DNA of 64,000 bases from an uncultured Marinobacter sp. (GCF_947488835.1 NZ_CANLBK010000002.1:124001-188000); one strand, 5' to 3'. Shown: positions 1 through 8,703, counted from the first letter of the stretch. The notes: a model not told the origin generated them from the letters alone. A program made the numbers and translations.

Positions 1-1
1 T

Positions 2-397
2 GACGCCTATGCACGCAACACGGTTCTCGGTCGTAAAGAGGCCGAAGCATTGTCTTACATGACGTCGGAGGTTCATGCAGCCTATGGCGGCCATTTTGGC
101 CCTGGCAACTTCGCCGATAGTGACGCTGCCCAGGATGAAGTCAAGCGTAAAACCTATGAGAATCTCAATGGGCATTACAAGCTATTGGACGAGCACCTGA
201 AGGCTAACGGCGGCGAATGGTATCTTGGCAAGCGCTCATTTGCCGACGCATTTCTGTATGTGCTGACCCGATGGCTGGAGCAGACGCCACTTTCCATCGA
301 TGACTATTCGGCACTTAAAAAATTCCGTGCGCACATGGAAGCCGACGAAGGCGTGCAGAAGGCACTTAAACGCCAGGATATGGAGCCTATCGGCTAA
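2..397 (+). CDS. Glutathione S-transferase, C-terminal part (cut by window edge)
   Basis: The frame is open from base 2, so the start codon and the N-terminal thioredoxin-like domain lie outside the window; 131 residues are visible. They match the all-helical C-terminal domain of GSTs: a helix with two acidic stretches, the segment YLGKRSFADAFLYV, which corresponds to the family's conserved N-capping box after a helix (S/T-x-x-D), then the substrate-site helix and a short tail. The role would be glutathione conjugation or peroxide reduction in the cytoplasm. The ATG at 50 is internal, because the frame continues upstream with GST-like sequence. The gene ends TAA-TAG, a double stop. Confidence 0.8.
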   Translation, partial: DAYARNTVLGRKEAEALSYMTSEVHAAYGGHFGPGNFADSDAAQDEVKRKTYENLNGHYKLLDEHLKANGGEWYLGKRSFADAFLYVLTRWLEQTPLSIDDYSALKKFRAHMEADEGVQKALKRQDMEPIG

Positions 398-759
398 TAG
401 GCAAGGTTCCCCGCCGAGCGTTGGTTGCGAATTGACACCCCTGAAATCAATGATAGGTCACCCACACTGTCGCTAATTAAGCGACAGTGTGTCATCGAAT
501 GACTATGTTGTACCAATAAAAAGACCAAGCTAGAGTGGTTTCATTATTTCGAATGGTTTTCGTTTCGTGACTCTCAGTCGTAAAAGTTCAGAGCAAAAAT
601 ACAGGTTTTTCACTTTTTCACCTAAGCTGAATAGTTAGCGATTGCAACAACACCAATAAAGACTCCACCCGAATTCACAGCCAAGCGGGCCTTAACCCGG
701 AAAGAGAGAAAAAGAAGCTATCCCAGGGTCGGAGTAATCCAACCACACGGGGAGACACT
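398..759. other. 362-bp intergenic region before the exported-enzyme genes
   Basis: No coding sequence is evident. It holds a perfect inverted repeat at 463-491 and AT-rich DNA at 505-660, which presumably contains the promoter of the downstream amidohydrolase gene. No convincing -35/-10 pair was found. A purine-rich ribosome binding site (GGGGAG, about 750-755) precedes the ATG at 760. Confidence 0.6.
463..491. repeat. Perfect 11-bp inverted repeat with 7-bp centre
   Basis: CACACTGTCGC (463-473) and its exact complement GCGACAGTGTG (481-491) flank TAATTAA. No T tract follows on either strand, so it is either the GST gene's terminator without a U run or, more likely given the AT-rich symmetric centre, an operator. 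Which one is inference. Confidence 0.6.
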
Positions 760-2550
760 ATGCGTAAGAATACCAAACTGCCCATTTGCATTGCAGCAGC
801 TGCAATCACCACCGCGGGCTTTGTGAGCGCGGTACAGGCAGAGAACATCGTTCTGCATAACGGCAAGGTTGCCGTCTCCGGAGAAGAGGGGACTTACAGT
901 TTTGCTGAAGCCGTGGCGATTGCCGATGGCCGAATAGAAGCAGTCGGTAAGAGTAAAGAATTGCTGGAAGATGCGAAGGATTCGACCCGGGTTATTGATT
1001 TGCAGGGCCGTACCGTTATTCCAGGCCTTAACGACTCCCACACCCATGCGGTGCGTGGTGGGCGATTCTACAACCTGGAACTGCGCTGGGATGGCGTAGG
1101 CAGTTTGGAGAAGGCCGTTTTCATGGTTAGTGAACAAGCCGAGCGCACACCAGAGGGTGAGTGGGTAAGGGTGATCGGCGGTTGGTCGCCGTACCAGTTC
1201 AAAGAAGACCGCATGCCGACTCCGGCCGAGTTGACCAAAGCTGCACCCAATACGCCGGTATTTGTACTTTACCTTTATAGCCGAGGTTTTTTGAACGCCG
1301 CTGCCGTTGAAAAGCTGGGCATCACTGAAAACACCCAGGCACCCACGGGTGGGCGCTATGAGTTGACAGACGACGGCGGAGCCATCCTGTGGGCTGAGCC
1401 TAACCCTACAATCCTGTATCAGACCATTGGTGCCTTGCCGGGCCTATCGGAAGAGAACCAGGTCAACTCGACCAAGCATTTTTATCGCGAGCTTAACCGC
1501 TTCGGCCTGACCAGCGTGATTGACGCCGGTGGCGGCGGGCATATTTTTCCGGATGATTACTCAGGTACTCAAACGTTATCGGAGCAGGGCGCTATGCCGC
1601 TTCGTGTGTCCTATTACCTGTTTCCGCAAAGCCCGGAAAAAGAATTAGCCACCTTCCGCTACTGGACCCGAAATTTCGAACAAGGCGAAAACCAGGCCCA
1701 CATCCATGGCGGCTATGAGCTTCAGGGCGGCGGTGAATTCCTCACCTGGAATGCCGGCGACTTCGAAAACTTCACGGCTGAACGGCCAGAGATTCTGAGC
1801 AAGCCTTACATGCGCCAGGAGCTGTACGAGGTAACCGAATATCTGGCCGAGCGCGAATGGCCCATACGCATACACGCCACATACGACCAGAGCGTAACCA
1901 AGATTCTGGATATCTGGGAAAAGGTCGATGAGGAGCATTCGTTTGATGACCTGCGCTGCATTCTCGACCACGTAGAAACCATCAGCGACAGCAACATCGA
2001 GCGCGTCAAGGCGCTGGGCTGTGGTATCGCGGTGCAAAGCCGCATGGCCTTCGCCGGTGAGTCCTTCGTTGAAAGGTATGGCAAAGACGCTGCCGCGACC
2101 GCACCGCCACTTCGCAAGCTCGCCGAGAATGGCATCCCGGTGGGCCTGGGCAGTGATGGCACCCGTGTGGCCACCTACAACCCCTGGATGACCCTGTATT
2201 GGGCGGTTACTGGTAAAACGGCCGGTGGCACAGAACTGTACGGGGCTGATAACCGGTTGTCCCGCGATCAGGCCTTGCGCCTGCACACCGAAGGCAGCGC
2301 CTGGTTTTCGGGTGAGCAGGATGCAAAAGGCCGAATTGCACCAGGGCAGTATGCCGACCTGGCGGTTCTGAATGCGGATTATTTTGAGGTGCCGGGCGAG
2401 CAGCTGAGGGACATTGAATCGGTTCTCACGCTGGTGGACGGCAAGATCGTTTACGGAGCCGAAGAATACGCAGAGCTGGCGCCTGCGTTGCCTGCAATTC
2501 CGCCTCAGTGGTCGCCTGTTGTGCGGTTTAAAGGCTATCAGAGCCACTAA
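760..2550 (+). CDS. Exported amidohydrolase, YtcJ/amidohydrolase family 3
   Basis: 596 residues. A Sec signal peptide spans about residues 1-27 with a likely cut after AVQA. The metal-dependent amidohydrolase fold follows: a short N-terminal beta domain, the first metal ligands HTH at 94-96 (in NDSHTHAVRGG), a later His in IHATYDQS near 373, a His in LDHVE near 401, the catalytic Asp in GLGSDGTR near 464, and the closing beta segment ending in VDGKIVYG. Family members hydrolyse amides, carbamates or related C-N bonds; the substrate cannot be told from sequence. The signal peptide places it in the periplasm, which is unusual for cytoplasmic YtcJ-type enzymes. The next two genes also encode exported enzymes. 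Confidence 0.85.
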   Translation: MRKNTKLPICIAAAAITTAGFVSAVQAENIVLHNGKVAVSGEEGTYSFAEAVAIADGRIEAVGKSKELLEDAKDSTRVIDLQGRTVIPGLNDSHTHAVRGGRFYNLELRWDGVGSLEKAVFMVSEQAERTPEGEWVRVIGGWSPYQFKEDRMPTPAELTKAAPNTPVFVLYLYSRGFLNAAAVEKLGITENTQAPTGGRYELTDDGGAILWAEPNPTILYQTIGALPGLSEENQVNSTKHFYRELNRFGLTSVIDAGGGGHIFPDDYSGTQTLSEQGAMPLRVSYYLFPQSPEKELATFRYWTRNFEQGENQAHIHGGYELQGGGEFLTWNAGDFENFTAERPEILSKPYMRQELYEVTEYLAEREWPIRIHATYDQSVTKILDIWEKVDEEHSFDDLRCILDHVETISDSNIERVKALGCGIAVQSRMAFAGESFVERYGKDAAATAPPLRKLAENGIPVGLGSDGTRVATYNPWMTLYWAVTGKTAGGTELYGADNRLSRDQALRLHTEGSAWFSGEQDAKGRIAPGQYADLAVLNADYFEVPGEQLRDIESVLTLVDGKIVYGAEEYAELAPALPAIPPQWSPVVRFKGYQSH

Positions 2551-2587
2551 CCGGCGTTCGTACAATCCTTAAAACTGTGTACACATT

Positions 2588-2620
2588 GGTGGTGGCTCGG
2601 GCTTTAAAGGGACCACCACC
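2588..2620. terminator. Hairpin after the amidohydrolase gene
   Basis: GGTGGTGG (2588-2595) pairs with CCACCACC (2613-2620) around a 17-nt loop. It begins 37 bases after the stop codon. There is no T tract, so it may be a weak terminator or an mRNA-stabilising hairpin between two co-expressed genes. Confidence 0.4.
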
Positions 2621-2744
2621 GACCTTCCCAACCCGAAACCAGTGTAGGAGGGGACATATGGCCTAAAACCCGGAATCACTTCTTTGCCGGCTTATGACGA
2701 GGCTGGTCGTTCGCACAATAATTCAACCTTTTAAGGATTCCACA

Positions 2745-3524
2745 ATGAAAAGCATCAAACAGCTTGGAAAAAGTTTTCTCGCGTTTGCAGCAGGCGCTGC
2801 AATGCTCATGCAACCCATCGCTCTACCTACTCTGGCCCAGGCACAGGAAGCCAATGATCTTCACCTGAAAGGTCTTTCCCACAAGCCGTCCGAGGCCGCC
2901 AACGCAGCGCTCCTCGATCCCAATGATGCCGTCTTCCTGTTTCTTGATCACCAAACGGGCCTGTTTCAGACAGTGAACGACATCCCTGTTAGCGAATTGC
3001 GCTCCAATACGGTAGCTCTTGCAAAGATCGCTGAGCAGGCTGGTATTCCAATCATCTACACGGCATCAGAGCCCGACGGCCCCAACGGCCCGATCATGGA
3101 AGAGCTGCCTGCAGCCATGCCTAGTGCGCAGTATGTCCCGCGTCAAGGTGAAGTCAGCTCGTGGGATAATGCCGATTTCGTGGAAGCCGTCAAAGAGACC
3201 GGCAAGAAAACACTCGTGATTTCAGGCGTTTGGACCAGCGTTTGTGTTGCCTTCCCGGCTCTGCAGGCAAAAGCCGAAGGCTACAAGGTTTATGCAGTAA
3301 TGGATGCCTCGGGTGACGTCAGCAAGATGGCTTCTGATGCCGCACGTGAGCGTATGTCGGCGGCGGGTATCATTCCTGTTACCACTAACACCATCCTGAG
3401 TGAGACGCACCGTACCTGGAACCGTCCGGACGCTGCCAAGTGGGGCGGTCTCTATTCCGAGTTGGTACCAGAGTACCGTGCTGCAGTTGAAAGCTACACC
3501 CGGGCCCAGAAAGCGGCCAAATAA
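2745..3524 (+). CDS. Exported isochorismatase-family hydrolase, YcaC-like
   Basis: 259 residues from the ATG at 2745, which has AAGGA nine bases upstream; the frame is open further upstream but the signal peptide fixes this start. Residues 1-33 form a Sec signal peptide (cut near LAQA). The mature part aligns along its length with E. coli YcaC as I recall it: Asp68 in LFLDHQTGL, Arg133 in the place of the basic triad residue (Lys in many relatives), Cys167 in GVWTSVCVAFPAL, and a C-terminal HRTW segment. The family hydrolyses amides, hydroxamates or vinyl ethers through the Cys; YcaC itself has no settled substrate. An exported version is unusual. It sits between an exported amidohydrolase and an exported flavoenzyme. 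Confidence 0.85.
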   Translation: MKSIKQLGKSFLAFAAGAAMLMQPIALPTLAQAQEANDLHLKGLSHKPSEAANAALLDPNDAVFLFLDHQTGLFQTVNDIPVSELRSNTVALAKIAEQAGIPIIYTASEPDGPNGPIMEELPAAMPSAQYVPRQGEVSSWDNADFVEAVKETGKKTLVISGVWTSVCVAFPALQAKAEGYKVYAVMDASGDVSKMASDAARERMSAAGIIPVTTNTILSETHRTWNRPDAAKWGGLYSELVPEYRAAVESYTRAQKAAK

Positions 3525-3561
3525 GGCACTAGCCATTTATGGCTGAATAAGTTGTTGAAGA

Positions 3562-3595
3562 ATGTAATGCCGCGCCCTGACGCGCGGCATTACAT
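3562..3595 (+). terminator. Strong hairpin terminator after the YcaC-like gene
   Basis: A 14-bp perfect stem (3562-3575 with 3582-3595) with a 6-nt loop, GC-rich next to the loop, lies 37 bases after the stop codon. The short GTGTTT that follows gives only a weak U run. It probably separates the first two exported-enzyme genes from the third. Confidence 0.6.
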
Positions 3596-3659
3596 GTGTT
3601 TCAGTTCAGGAAAATAAAAAATAAACGAATTCGGGAACACAAGGATAAGGGGATATAAC

Positions 3660-4907
3660 ATGACCAATCGCAGAAACTTCCTTGGATACGCCGCCACCGC
3701 CATTGGTGCCATGCCCTTTGCCGGTGTCGCTTTGGCACAGGCTAGCACTGCCTCTGCATCGACAGCTAAAGCCGCATCCGGGGCTGCCGCAGCTGCGGCT
3801 TCGGGCTACGGTGCGTCTACAGCGAATACCAAGCTGGAGATTATCAGCCTGTCAGCGCTGGAAGAGCCGTTCAAAAAAGCCATTCCCAAAGCTGGCTATG
3901 TTTTCGTTACGGGTGCCAAAGGAGACGAGTGGACACTGCGGGAAAATCGCCGCGCCATGGAAGACTTTCGCATCGTTACCCACCGCCTGACCGGCGTAAG
4001 CCCGGATGAGCTGGACATCTCCGTAAATATTCTCGGTCACAAGCTGTCTTACCCGTTTTTTGTCGCCCCCATGGGTGCTCACCGCATGGTTCACGAAGAC
4101 GGGGAAGTGGCCACTGCACGTGGTGCGGGCATGGCTGAAACCATCTATTGCTCATCGGGTGCTTCAAACAAAACCCTGGAACAGATCGCAGAGGCTACCA
4201 CTGGCCCCAAGTGGTTCCAGCTTTACTTCAATCAGGACGTCAGCGTTACCAAGTCACTGCTCAGGCGCGCCAAGAAGGCGGGCTATTCAGCTATCGTGTT
4301 GACCGCCGATGCCCTTGGGCCAGGCATGTCGGACAGTTTTCGGGCCATGGGCGCTCCCTTCCGCAGTGATATGACCTTTGGCAATCACGATCCCGCAAAA
4401 GGCGGCTCCGGTAACTTTTTTGCCCAGAAAGTCGATCTCACGCCAGACGACATCAAAATGATCAAGAAAGAAACCGGCCTGCCGGTGATTGTAAAAGGCA
4501 TTCTGCGTGCCGAAGACGTTGACCCGATAATCGACGCAGGCGCTGACGCCATTCAGGTTTCAAACCATGGCGGCCGCCAGGTTGACGGGGTACCGGCCGC
4601 CATCAGTGCGCTGCCGCTGGTTGCCAAAGCGGTTGGTGGCCGGGTGCCGGTTATCATGGACAGCGGCATCCGCCGTGGCATTGATGTGATCCGCGCACTG
4701 GCCATGGGGGCTGACTGCGTTGCGGTTGGGCGCCCGGTACTTTACGGCCTGGGTGTGGGTGGTGCGCAGGGCGTGACGTCGGTGCTGGAGGCTCTGGCTG
4801 ATGAGTTGCGTTCGGACATGTTGCTGACTGGTGCCAAATCGATTGCCGATCTGGACGCCTCTTACATTTCCATCACCGGCCCAAGCGCTGAAATGCAGAA
4901 AAACTGA
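3660..4907 (+). CDS. Tat-exported FMN-dependent alpha-hydroxy acid oxidase, lactate-oxidase-like
   Basis: 415 residues. The N-terminus carries a twin-arginine signal (NRRNFLG, Arg4-Arg5, then a hydrophobic stretch to about residue 27) and an Ala/Ser-rich linker to about residue 55. The TIM barrel has the family active site: Tyr80 in AGYVFV, GDEWTLREN at 88-96, PMGAHR at 138-142, Lys279 in VKGI, catalytic His303 and Arg306 in SNHGGRQ, Asp334 and Arg338 in the phosphate-binding part. The motif pattern is closer to lactate oxidase than to LldD or glycolate oxidase. It would oxidise a short 2-hydroxy acid to the 2-oxo acid, with oxygen or a carrier as acceptor. Tat export is expected for a flavoprotein folded with its cofactor. 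AAGGGG precedes the ATG. Confidence 0.85.
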   Translation: MTNRRNFLGYAATAIGAMPFAGVALAQASTASASTAKAASGAAAAAASGYGASTANTKLEIISLSALEEPFKKAIPKAGYVFVTGAKGDEWTLRENRRAMEDFRIVTHRLTGVSPDELDISVNILGHKLSYPFFVAPMGAHRMVHEDGEVATARGAGMAETIYCSSGASNKTLEQIAEATTGPKWFQLYFNQDVSVTKSLLRRAKKAGYSAIVLTADALGPGMSDSFRAMGAPFRSDMTFGNHDPAKGGSGNFFAQKVDLTPDDIKMIKKETGLPVIVKGILRAEDVDPIIDAGADAIQVSNHGGRQVDGVPAAISALPLVAKAVGGRVPVIMDSGIRRGIDVIRALAMGADCVAVGRPVLYGLGVGGAQGVTSVLEALADELRSDMLLTGAKSIADLDASYISITGPSAEMQKN

Positions 4908-4937
4908 TGCGTCTGAAAAAGCTTTGATGGTACCTGC

Positions 4938-4958
4938 GGCTCCGGGAACTTCGGAGCC
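4938..4958. terminator. Hairpin between convergent genes
   Basis: GGCTCCG (4938-4944) pairs with CGGAGCC (4952-4958) around a 7-nt loop, in the 68-bp gap between the convergent flavoenzyme and amn genes. No T tract on either strand; possibly a bidirectional terminator. Confidence 0.4.
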
Positions 4959-4975
4959 GATGGATTGGCAACCAT

Positions 4976-6451
4976 TCAACGAAACGGCGGCTCATCAAAG
5001 CTACGTAATTTGCGCGAATGCAGGGTGTAACGCTCGCTGCGCATCAGTTCCAGCGCGCGGATGCCAATGTGCAAATGTTGAGTGACTGCGCTTTCGTAAA
5101 AAACACCCGCTGCGCCGGGTAGCTTGATCTCACTGTGCAGCGGTTTGTCGCTTACACACAGCAAGGTGCCGTAAGGTACGCGAAACCGATAACCCTGTGC
5201 GGCGATGGTGCCGCTTTCCATATCCACAGCGATAGCACGGGCGAGGTTAATCTGTGAGCGCTCCTGCGCCCAGCGCAGTTCCCAGTTTCGGTCGTCGTAG
5301 GTTAATACAGTGCCGGTACGCAGCCGGCGCCTGAGGGTATCGCCCTCGTCGCCGGTGATCTCAGCGGCAGCCTGTTGTAGTACTTGCTGTACTTCGGCTA
5401 GAGCAGGCAATGGAATGTTCGGTGGCAGTACCCGGTCTAGAATGCCATCCCGGCGCATATAGGCATGTGCCAGCACATAATCACCAATGACCTGAGACTG
5501 CCTCAGCCCACCGCAATGGCCGATCATCAGCCAGCAATGTGGGCGTGTTACCGCGAGATGGTCGGTGATGTTCTTGGCGTTGGATGGGCCCACGCCAATG
5601 TTGACCAGAGTAATACCCTGGCCCGGCTCAGCCGCCTTCAAATGGTAAGCCGGCATCTGGAATCTGTGCCATACCACGGACTCCACAAGCGCCTGCATTT
5701 CGTTTTCGCTCATACCCCGTTCAATCACCACATTTCCCGGCAGCACCATGCTCTGAAAGCGGGAGTGGCCCTGCAGCATATCCAGCCCGTGGCGAATAAA
5801 CTGGTCAACATAACGGTGGTAGTTGGTCAGCAATATCCATGGCTGCACATGCTTCCAGTCACTGCCGGTGTAGTGCACCAGCCGGCGTAATGAAAAATCC
5901 GTGCGCGCTGCATCAAACAGAGATAAGGGCAGTTGCTCAAGCTCTTGCCAGTCGTGCAGTCCGTCGGCTGTACCATCACTGGTGGCAGACAAATCCGTAC
6001 TGGGGAAGACCTGCGAAAGCTCCCGGGCAGTGACGCCCGAAGCACCCAGCTCATCGCCTTGGTCGACAACATAAGGGTAGGGAATATTAACCTGGCTTTT
6101 TCCCACCTCCAGAACAACGGTGAAATCCCTCATGATGTGCCCCAGCTGGCTCTCCAGGTAACGCCTGAAGGCTTCTGGTTGAGTCACCGTAATGCTGTAA
6201 ACACCAGGCTCTTGCAGCCGCGCGTAGGCACGGATGCCGCTGGGCGCCTCGCCATGAGCGCGATACGTAAGGCGCAGTTCGGGGTAGCGAAAGGCACAGT
6301 GAGAATCCCCGGGTAGCTGGCGGTCAACAAGATACTGCTTCAGCGCCCTGCGCAGTGCACTGGTGGCTTGCTCATACAGGGCGGCAAGACGATCGACCGC
6401 CTCCTCAGGGGTGCTCACTACAATAAAATCATCATCACTGGAACGTGTCAT
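4976..6451 (-). CDS. amn: AMP nucleosidase
   Basis: 491 residues, near the roughly 484 of E. coli Amn. The enzyme hydrolyses AMP to adenine and ribose 5-phosphate in the cytoplasm, controlling the adenylate pool. The N-terminal half contains the Amn-specific domain, including the stretch TNYHRYVDQF. The C-terminal half is the nucleoside-phosphorylase fold, with NIGVGPSNAKN, GHCGGLR, the VDMESGTIA segment (the ribose/base site acidic residues) and CVSDKPLHSEIKLPG. The gene is monocistronic or shares a transcript with the upstream MFS gene, 62 bp away. Confidence 0.93.
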   Translation of the reverse strand: MTRSSDDDFIVVSTPEEAVDRLAALYEQATSALRRALKQYLVDRQLPGDSHCAFRYPELRLTYRAHGEAPSGIRAYARLQEPGVYSITVTQPEAFRRYLESQLGHIMRDFTVVLEVGKSQVNIPYPYVVDQGDELGASGVTARELSQVFPSTDLSATSDGTADGLHDWQELEQLPLSLFDAARTDFSLRRLVHYTGSDWKHVQPWILLTNYHRYVDQFIRHGLDMLQGHSRFQSMVLPGNVVIERGMSENEMQALVESVVWHRFQMPAYHLKAAEPGQGITLVNIGVGPSNAKNITDHLAVTRPHCWLMIGHCGGLRQSQVIGDYVLAHAYMRRDGILDRVLPPNIPLPALAEVQQVLQQAAAEITGDEGDTLRRRLRTGTVLTYDDRNWELRWAQERSQINLARAIAVDMESGTIAAQGYRFRVPYGTLLCVSDKPLHSEIKLPGAAGVFYESAVTQHLHIGIRALELMRSERYTLHSRKLRSFDEPPFR

Positions 6452-6513
6452 GACTTGCCTCAGAGTTGTTTAGCAATTTTTATAGTGCCTGCCGCAACGG
6501 TTACGGCCAACCG

Positions 6514-7968
6514 CTAGTGCGGCGTGCGTCTGTCGCGTAAGTCCTTAAAAGCCATGGTCAATGCTAGCAGAGTGATTACTGTGATTGTCAGCAGTCCAAT
6601 ACTTACGGCAGTATGCCACGAGCTGTATGGGCGCAGGGCAAATACAATAGCCGTGATGATCGCAATGCCCACCGAGGTACCAATGCGTTGCCCGGTTTGC
6701 ATAATTGCCCCCGAGCTCCCAGCGTAGGCCAGTGGTACCTCGGCGAGAGTGAGGGTTTGGTTGGGGCTGATCACTGAGCCTTGGCCTAAACCAAAAAAGC
6801 CGAGAGACAACAGCAACCACCAGATGCTCACGCCCAGATACTTATGCAACAGCACCACGGCGATACTGGACAGCAGTCCAAAAACCGCGAACATCAACCC
6901 CCCGATAACAACCTTGCGGCCATAGTCATTAACGCGTTTGCCCGCCCAGTTTGAAGACCAGGCAGAAAGCAGTGCCGACGGGATGCCGATCATGCCGGCT
7001 TCAAATGCAGAGAAGCCCACACCTTGCTGTGCGTATAAGGGGATCAGGACCCAAACACTGGTCATGCCCAAAAAATACAGCAACATTATGACACTGCCAT
7101 TACGGTAGCTGGAGGTGGCGAAAATTTTGAGATCCACCATGGGGCTGAAACCGCGCTGGGTGTACCAGCGCTCCCAACGTACCCACAGGTAAAACATCAA
7201 TAATCCTGCAGGCAGTAACAGCCACATTAATCTGGACGAGCGCGACTCAACAAAAGGATAAAGCACTGCCAGCACACCCAAACCCAGTAGCAGAGCACCT
7301 ATGGGGTCCAGAGACCCCAGACCTCTGCCGGCCTGCTGCTTGGGCTTGTGAATGAGAGGGCGGGGGAACCATAAAAGTGCCAGCCCTATGGTTAACAAGC
7401 CGATAGGAACGTTAATCAGAAACGTCAGCCGCCAGCCAATTTCCGGGCCACCTAAATGAATCAGCAGCCCACCAAGTACCGGGCCAATAGCAACCGAAAC
7501 GCCCACCGTTGTGCCAAAAAAACCAAAGGCGCGTGCTCGGGCCGGGCCCTGGAAATACTGCTGGATCATGCCAATGCCCTGGGGGTTCAGAAACCCTGAG
7601 CCAACACCCTGAACAAAGCGAGCCGCATTAAGCCAGTCCGCATCCGGTGCAAATCCGGCGGCAACTGAGGCAAGGGTGAATATGGTAACGCCCATAATAA
7701 AAAAGCCGCCGCGCCCCATAAGATCCCCGGCGCGACCCGCACTCACCAGCACCACACCAAAGGTGAGTGCATAGCCGGATAATACCCACTGGATATCGGA
7801 TTGACTGGCATCCAACCCTTCCTGGATGGATGCCAGGGCGACGTTAATCACACTCACACTCATCAACGACATAAAAATCGCCATGAGCAACACCAAAAGA
7901 ACACGCCAGCGCTCGGAGTCGCTAATGGTATCGTTAGTGGTGCTGTGCTGTGGGGTCGGTTCCGTCAT
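6514..7968 (-). CDS. MFS transporter, DHA2 (EmrB/QacA) drug:H+ antiporter family
   Basis: 484 residues with about 14 hydrophobic segments, the DHA2 topology. Diagnostic features are the N-terminal helix entered at about residue 23, the loop motif A-like GRAGDLMGRGGFF, motif C-like GPVLGGLLI and the helix-end INVPIGL typical of EmrB-type proteins. It probably exports a hydrophobic drug or metabolite using the proton gradient. No membrane-fusion partner (EmrA) is adjacent, so it may work alone or with a distant partner. The substrate is unknown. Confidence 0.85.
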   Translation of the reverse strand: MTEPTPQHSTTNDTISDSERWRVLLVLLMAIFMSLMSVSVINVALASIQEGLDASQSDIQWVLSGYALTFGVVLVSAGRAGDLMGRGGFFIMGVTIFTLASVAAGFAPDADWLNAARFVQGVGSGFLNPQGIGMIQQYFQGPARARAFGFFGTTVGVSVAIGPVLGGLLIHLGGPEIGWRLTFLINVPIGLLTIGLALLWFPRPLIHKPKQQAGRGLGSLDPIGALLLGLGVLAVLYPFVESRSSRLMWLLLPAGLLMFYLWVRWERWYTQRGFSPMVDLKIFATSSYRNGSVIMLLYFLGMTSVWVLIPLYAQQGVGFSAFEAGMIGIPSALLSAWSSNWAGKRVNDYGRKVVIGGLMFAVFGLLSSIAVVLLHKYLGVSIWWLLLSLGFFGLGQGSVISPNQTLTLAEVPLAYAGSSGAIMQTGQRIGTSVGIAIITAIVFALRPYSSWHTAVSIGLLTITVITLLALTMAFKDLRDRRTPH

Positions 7969-8124
7969 TTAATAGCCATAAAAGTTGTGCTTAACGCACA
8001 GAGTAATGAATATGGGGGCCTACCGAACTGTGGCTGACTATCTGATGGCCCAGGATGGAGCAGTATTCAATCGATGAAACCGGTGCCTTGGTTCTAACAA
8101 CGTCTGATGGAAAAACGATCACTT

Positions 8125-8703
8125 TCACCCTTCATTCATCACCCGTTCTATCCGCCTATCCGGCACAAGCCAGAGAAGCGCCACACCGACATAGATGGCT
8201 TGAGCTGCCCAATGGAATTGGAACGACAGACCAACAGCTACCAAATACAGAACCATGGACAGTTTTCCCTTCCAGTCAGAGCCTATTGCCTCATGCAGCA
8301 CTGAACTGCAGCCATCAGTGGCCATGATGCAGCGCTGCAATATGTTGTAAGCAATGGCGGCCATAAACAGCACAAAGCCATAGACTGCTGTTGGTAAAGG
8401 CTCAAAGTGATTGTTGCCCATCCAGGCCGTAGTGAAAGGAAACAATGAAAGCCAGAAGAGCAGATTCAGGTTAGACCAGAGCACGCTGCCCGAAACATGG
8501 CCCGCGGCGTGAATTAAGTGGTGATGGTTATTCCAATAAATGCCTACATAGATAAAGCTGAGAACGTAACTGAGAAAACTGGGCAACACTGGAACAAGAA
8601 CATCCATTCCTGAACCGGTCGGAATCTTCAGTTCAAGGACCATAATGGTAATGATGATGGCCAGTACACCGTCGCTGAATGCTTCTAATCGGTTTTTACC
8701 CAT
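8125..8703 (-). CDS. TMEM175/DUF1211 family membrane protein, probable potassium channel
   Basis: 192 residues with about six transmembrane segments. The start MGKNRLEAFSDGVLAI has the FSDG signature of the first helix of TMEM175-family channels, in which R-x3-FSDG is nearly invariant. Known bacterial members form leaky K+-selective tetramers. The C-terminus ends with a short basic-acidic tail. It lies 35 bp downstream of the diguanylate cyclase gene and could be co-transcribed with it, but no functional link is visible. Confidence 0.82.
   Translation of the reverse strand: MGKNRLEAFSDGVLAIIITIMVLELKIPTGSGMDVLVPVLPSFLSYVLSFIYVGIYWNNHHHLIHAAGHVSGSVLWSNLNLLFWLSLFPFTTAWMGNNHFEPLPTAVYGFVLFMAAIAYNILQRCIMATDGCSSVLHEAIGSDWKGKLSMVLYLVAVGLSFQFHWAAQAIYVGVALLWLVPDRRIERVMNEG

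Noticed and set aside
1645..2565. A 306-codon minus-strand frame opposite the amidohydrolase gene
   Set aside because: Low-complexity, Cys/Arg/His-rich translation with no family features; the plus-strand enzyme explains the region.
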